Part shown: piece by piece, positions 7,270-9,129 of the stretch
Layout: the number at the start of each line of letters is the position of its first letter
Position numbering within the stretch: position 1 is the first letter of the stretch
From: Bacteroidota bacterium
GTDB taxonomy: Bacteria > Bacteroidota > Bacteroidia > Chitinophagales > Chitinophagaceae
Length of the DNA: 9,129 nucleotides
Reading direction: 5' to 3'
Assembly: GCA_023436425.1 (NCBI GenBank)
Contig: JAEZJD010000259.1
Span: 1 to 9,129 of the forward strand
The notes under the pieces: model-generated
What the model was told of the DNA's origin: nothing
Database searches by the model: none
What the model saw: only the letters and a program-made list of their open reading frames with translations
Position numbers and translations under genes: made by a program

Positions 7270-8688
7270 TCAATACGTCTTTTTCGGAAAGTCAATAATT
7301 ACAAAACCTGCATCGGCGGAAGCGGTATACAGCGTCAATTTATCATCTTTTCCATTAGCATCCTTTGTTACGTACCAGCCTGTTTGAGTGCTTGGTGCTG
7401 TATTTACAGGACCCAACAGCGAATATTGAAATATCGGAGACTTGTCAGGCTTGTCATTGAATATCTGAAGTGCTTCGGTTGTGGTGCTTCCTTTAGTTAT
7501 ATCGTAAACGTATAGAACCACAGCATCGGAACCACTTCTCGCTGCCGTTGTCATAATCAGATAACGTTCACCATTAAACGTAATAACTCTGGCATCTGAA
7601 CCTCTGATCGGCACAGCGGTGCTACTGAGGGAATAGCTGATTACGGCTGATTCATTGGCAACACGGATCGGAGCATCATAACCCGTATAAATATAGTCAC
7701 CTGTATTGCCTACCTGGTTGAACGACATGACGAAGGAAGAACCTGTTGCATTCGGAAGTACAATTGGATCGGAAACCGTTGTATAATTTGTCACCGTGAA
7801 GCGTAGAATTTTTGATACGGCGTTGTCACCGAAATATATGTATCCGTTGCCTTTAGCATCTAAATTCACAGACATGTTATCGCCGTGGCGAGCGCCGGCA
7901 CCGGCGATGGTCCCAACATTATAGTTGGCAATAACTTCCGGCGCAGCAGCAGGATCTGTCCAGTGGTAAATCTTTAAAGGACTTGCAGCGGTATTGCTTG
8001 AAAGATTGGCAATGTAGGTGTGGCCATTTACCTGAGCGCCAACATTGACAGGGAACGTACCACCACTCACACCGGTAAGGTTTAGAGGAATAGGAGAAAC
8101 ATTGTAGTTCCGGAGATCACTCACTTTTAATAAATGCGAGCCCCCCGTAGCTCTCGTTACAATCAGCACATGCTGCCCATCAAATCCGCTTCCTCTCGTT
8201 AGCAGGGACACAAATGTTGGATAAACAGGATTTCCAATCGAGTTGTTTGTATAGTCATAAATCTGTGCTTTTGTAAAATCAGCACCATATAGTGGAAGCA
8301 ACAACTGGAGTTTTACAAGATATTCTCGGAACCGCTTGTTGTTTACCACTTTGATCACCTGGGTTTTTTCAGATTCGCCGGGGTTAAAATTCCATGAATA
8401 TGTCTCCTGATCCAACTTTGCACCATTGGACATCACTGCTTCGAACTTAATGTTGGCAAAGTTGGTAGCAGTATCGAGCCGGGGGAAAGAAACTGTTTTA
8501 TTCACTTCGTCCACCACACCTTCCACCACTGTGTTTCCGTTTGCCCCGGCGTTCAATATTTTAATTGACTTAAGCACCACTTCATCCGGTGAATCGACGT
8601 TTACAGGATATTCCTTTTTGCAGGCGAACAACGAAACCAGTACTGTCGTCAGCACAAAAAGCCCGCGTTGTGAAATAGACTTAACCAT
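7270..8688 (-). CDS. Putative surface lipoprotein with DUF5018-like N-terminus and DUF4623-like C-terminal domain
   Basis: A complete 472-residue lipoprotein of unknown biochemical role. Residues 1-22 are a signal peptide ending in LFA before Cys23. Residues of about 36-130 look like the immunoglobulin-like DUF5018 module: a VEGVVDEVNKTVSF segment, then MSNGAKL, and a closing REYLVKLQL strand. From about 140 to the end the protein is rich in short beta strands with repeated Gly-Asp-Tyr and ITFNGERYLIMTTA-type segments, which suggests a beta-propeller-like fold matching my memory of DUF4623 proteins. It occupies the place of SusE/SusF, right after susD (35-base gap) and overlapping almost directly with the hydrolase gene (stop at 7270, next start at 7264). 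By position it probably binds glycan at the cell surface or supports the hydrolase. No catalytic motif is recognisable. Domain names are from memory and were not searched. Confidence 0.8.
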   Translation of the reverse strand: MVKSISQRGLFVLTTVLVSLFACKKEYPVNVDSPDEVVLKSIKILNAGANGNTVVEGVVDEVNKTVSFPRLDTATNFANIKFEAVMSNGAKLDQETYSWNFNPGESEKTQVIKVVNNKRFREYLVKLQLLLPLYGADFTKAQIYDYTNNSIGNPVYPTFVSLLTRGSGFDGQHVLIVTRATGGSHLLKVSDLRNYNVSPIPLNLTGVSGGTFPVNVGAQVNGHTYIANLSSNTAASPLKIYHWTDPAAAPEVIANYNVGTIAGAGARHGDNMSVNLDAKGNGYIYFGDNAVSKILRFTVTNYTTVSDPIVLPNATGSSFVMSFNQVGNTGDYIYTGYDAPIRVANESAVISYSLSSTAVPIRGSDARVITFNGERYLIMTTAARSGSDAVVLYVYDITKGSTTTEALQIFNDKPDKSPIFQYSLLGPVNTAPSTQTGWYVTKDANGKDDKLTLYTASADAGFVIIDFPKKTY

Positions 8689-8723
8689 TTTCGATTATTT
8701 AGTTTTTTTAAAATTCATGTTTG

Positions 8724-9129
8724 TTACTGAGGCCATCCTTCGGTTTGTTTAAGAACATAACCCTTAGATCTGTAGTCCTCAATCTGCACTTTGCCCACTG
8801 GGCTTAAGTACGGATTTACATTTGCCAGATTTAAGAAAGGCAATCGGCCGTTGGTATTTGTGCCCCGGTAAAATCCTTTCATCTGAGCTGCATTCGAGCC
8901 ATTGTACACGATTATTTGTCCATCTTTAGTGACAACAGATATCTTACCCACGTTTCCGGCATTTAGTTCACCCGGCAATTCGGTTGGAAAGTTTACCCAA
9001 CCACCGGAAAGCAAGTCCGGCTCAGTGGAAGTATCCATGTGCACCAGTTTTTTCCAGCGTTTCAAATCTGCAAAACGGCCGTATTCGAAAGCAAACTCCA
9101 TCCGGCGTTCTCTTCTGATTTCCCACAAC
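8724..9129 (-). CDS. SusD/RagB-family lipoprotein, C-terminal part (continuation of the gene at 1-1403)
   Basis: The reading frame enters from the window end and stops at TAA 8726-8724. It opens with LWEIRR and then the diagnostic SusD signature ERRMEFAFEYGRFADLKRW, which becomes residues 469-487 in the joined protein. It closes with the equally typical tail YLSPVGKVQIEDYRSKGY and GWPQ. No start codon belongs here; the first residues are internal to a longer protein. Joined through the 18-base terminal repeat to the segment ending at base 1, it yields a seamless 596-residue SusD in which the signature falls at about 78 percent of the length, as expected. The alternative, that this is the end of a second SusD from a neighbouring locus, would need a coincidental identity of 18 bases at exactly the two window edges. 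Confidence 0.95.
   Translation of the reverse strand, partial: LWEIRRERRMEFAFEYGRFADLKRWKKLVHMDTSTEPDLLSGGWVNFPTELPGELNAGNVGKISVVTKDGQIIVYNGSNAAQMKGFYRGTNTNGRLPFLNLANVNPYLSPVGKVQIEDYRSKGYVLKQTEGWPQ
9112..9129. repeat. 18-bp terminal direct repeat, right copy
   Basis: Identical to bases 1-18 in the same orientation. Merging the two copies removes the redundancy, gives a 9,111-bp circle, and keeps the susD frame intact across the join (complement of 8724-9111 joined to 1-1403). Confidence 0.9.

Noticed and set aside
7265..7273. TTG 7273 as the start of the hydrolase
   Set aside because: It would overlap the preceding stop and add only three residues; ATG 7264 begins a standard MKK lipoprotein signal peptide.
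8689..8723. Seven-codon open frame (MNFKKTK) between susD and the lipoprotein
   Set aside because: Too short and AT-rich to be supported; it fits a chance ATG in a leader region.
1..9129. Plasmid or phage interpretation based on circular closure
   Set aside because: No replication initiator, partition, mobilisation, phage or toxin-antitoxin gene is present; every gene belongs to a polysaccharide utilisation locus.

Overview
This 9,129-base window is almost wholly coding, and every credible gene lies on the minus strand. Gene content points to the phylum Bacteroidota: a SusC/RagA-type TonB-dependent transporter paired with a SusD/RagB lipoprotein, lipoproteins with Bacteroidota-style lipoboxes, and start codons without Shine-Dalgarno sequences. 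The moderate GC content and protein style suggest a Chitinophagales- or Sphingobacteriales-like member, but that narrower placement is inference. I see no rRNA, tRNA, CRISPR array, transposase, integrase, replication or mobilisation gene.

Layout in transcription order, from high to low coordinates: C-terminal part of a SusD protein (9129-8724); a DUF5018/DUF4623-like surface lipoprotein (8688-7270); a GHL10/DUF187-type glycoside hydrolase lipoprotein (7264-5810) interrupted by one in-frame TAG at 6565-6563; a 173-base gap with possible promoter and operator sequence; a DeoR-family regulator (5636-4887); a complete 1,136-residue SusC transporter (4830-1420); and the N-terminal 467 residues of a SusD protein (1403-1).

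The first 18 bases (1-18) are identical to the last 18 (9112-9129). Joining them makes the two SusD pieces one uninterrupted, normally proportioned 596-residue SusD gene, with the join inside the conserved SusD signature. The window therefore looks like a circularly closed sequence of 9,111 bp opened inside susD. It may be a real DNA circle, a collapsed tandem array of a chromosomal locus, or an assembly artefact; the sequence alone cannot decide.

Read as a circle, the locus is one compact, single-strand polysaccharide utilisation locus: DeoR regulator, SusC, SusD, accessory lipoprotein, GHL10 hydrolase. The expected scheme is that the surface hydrolase and lipoproteins bind and cut a glycan, SusD and SusC import the oligosaccharides with TonB energy, and the regulator responds to a sugar phosphate made inside the cell. 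The substrate is unknown. The GHL10 family suggests amino-sugar glycans such as peptidoglycan strands stripped of peptides, as inference only. The amber codon in the only hydrolase means this copy may be inactive unless it is a sequence error.
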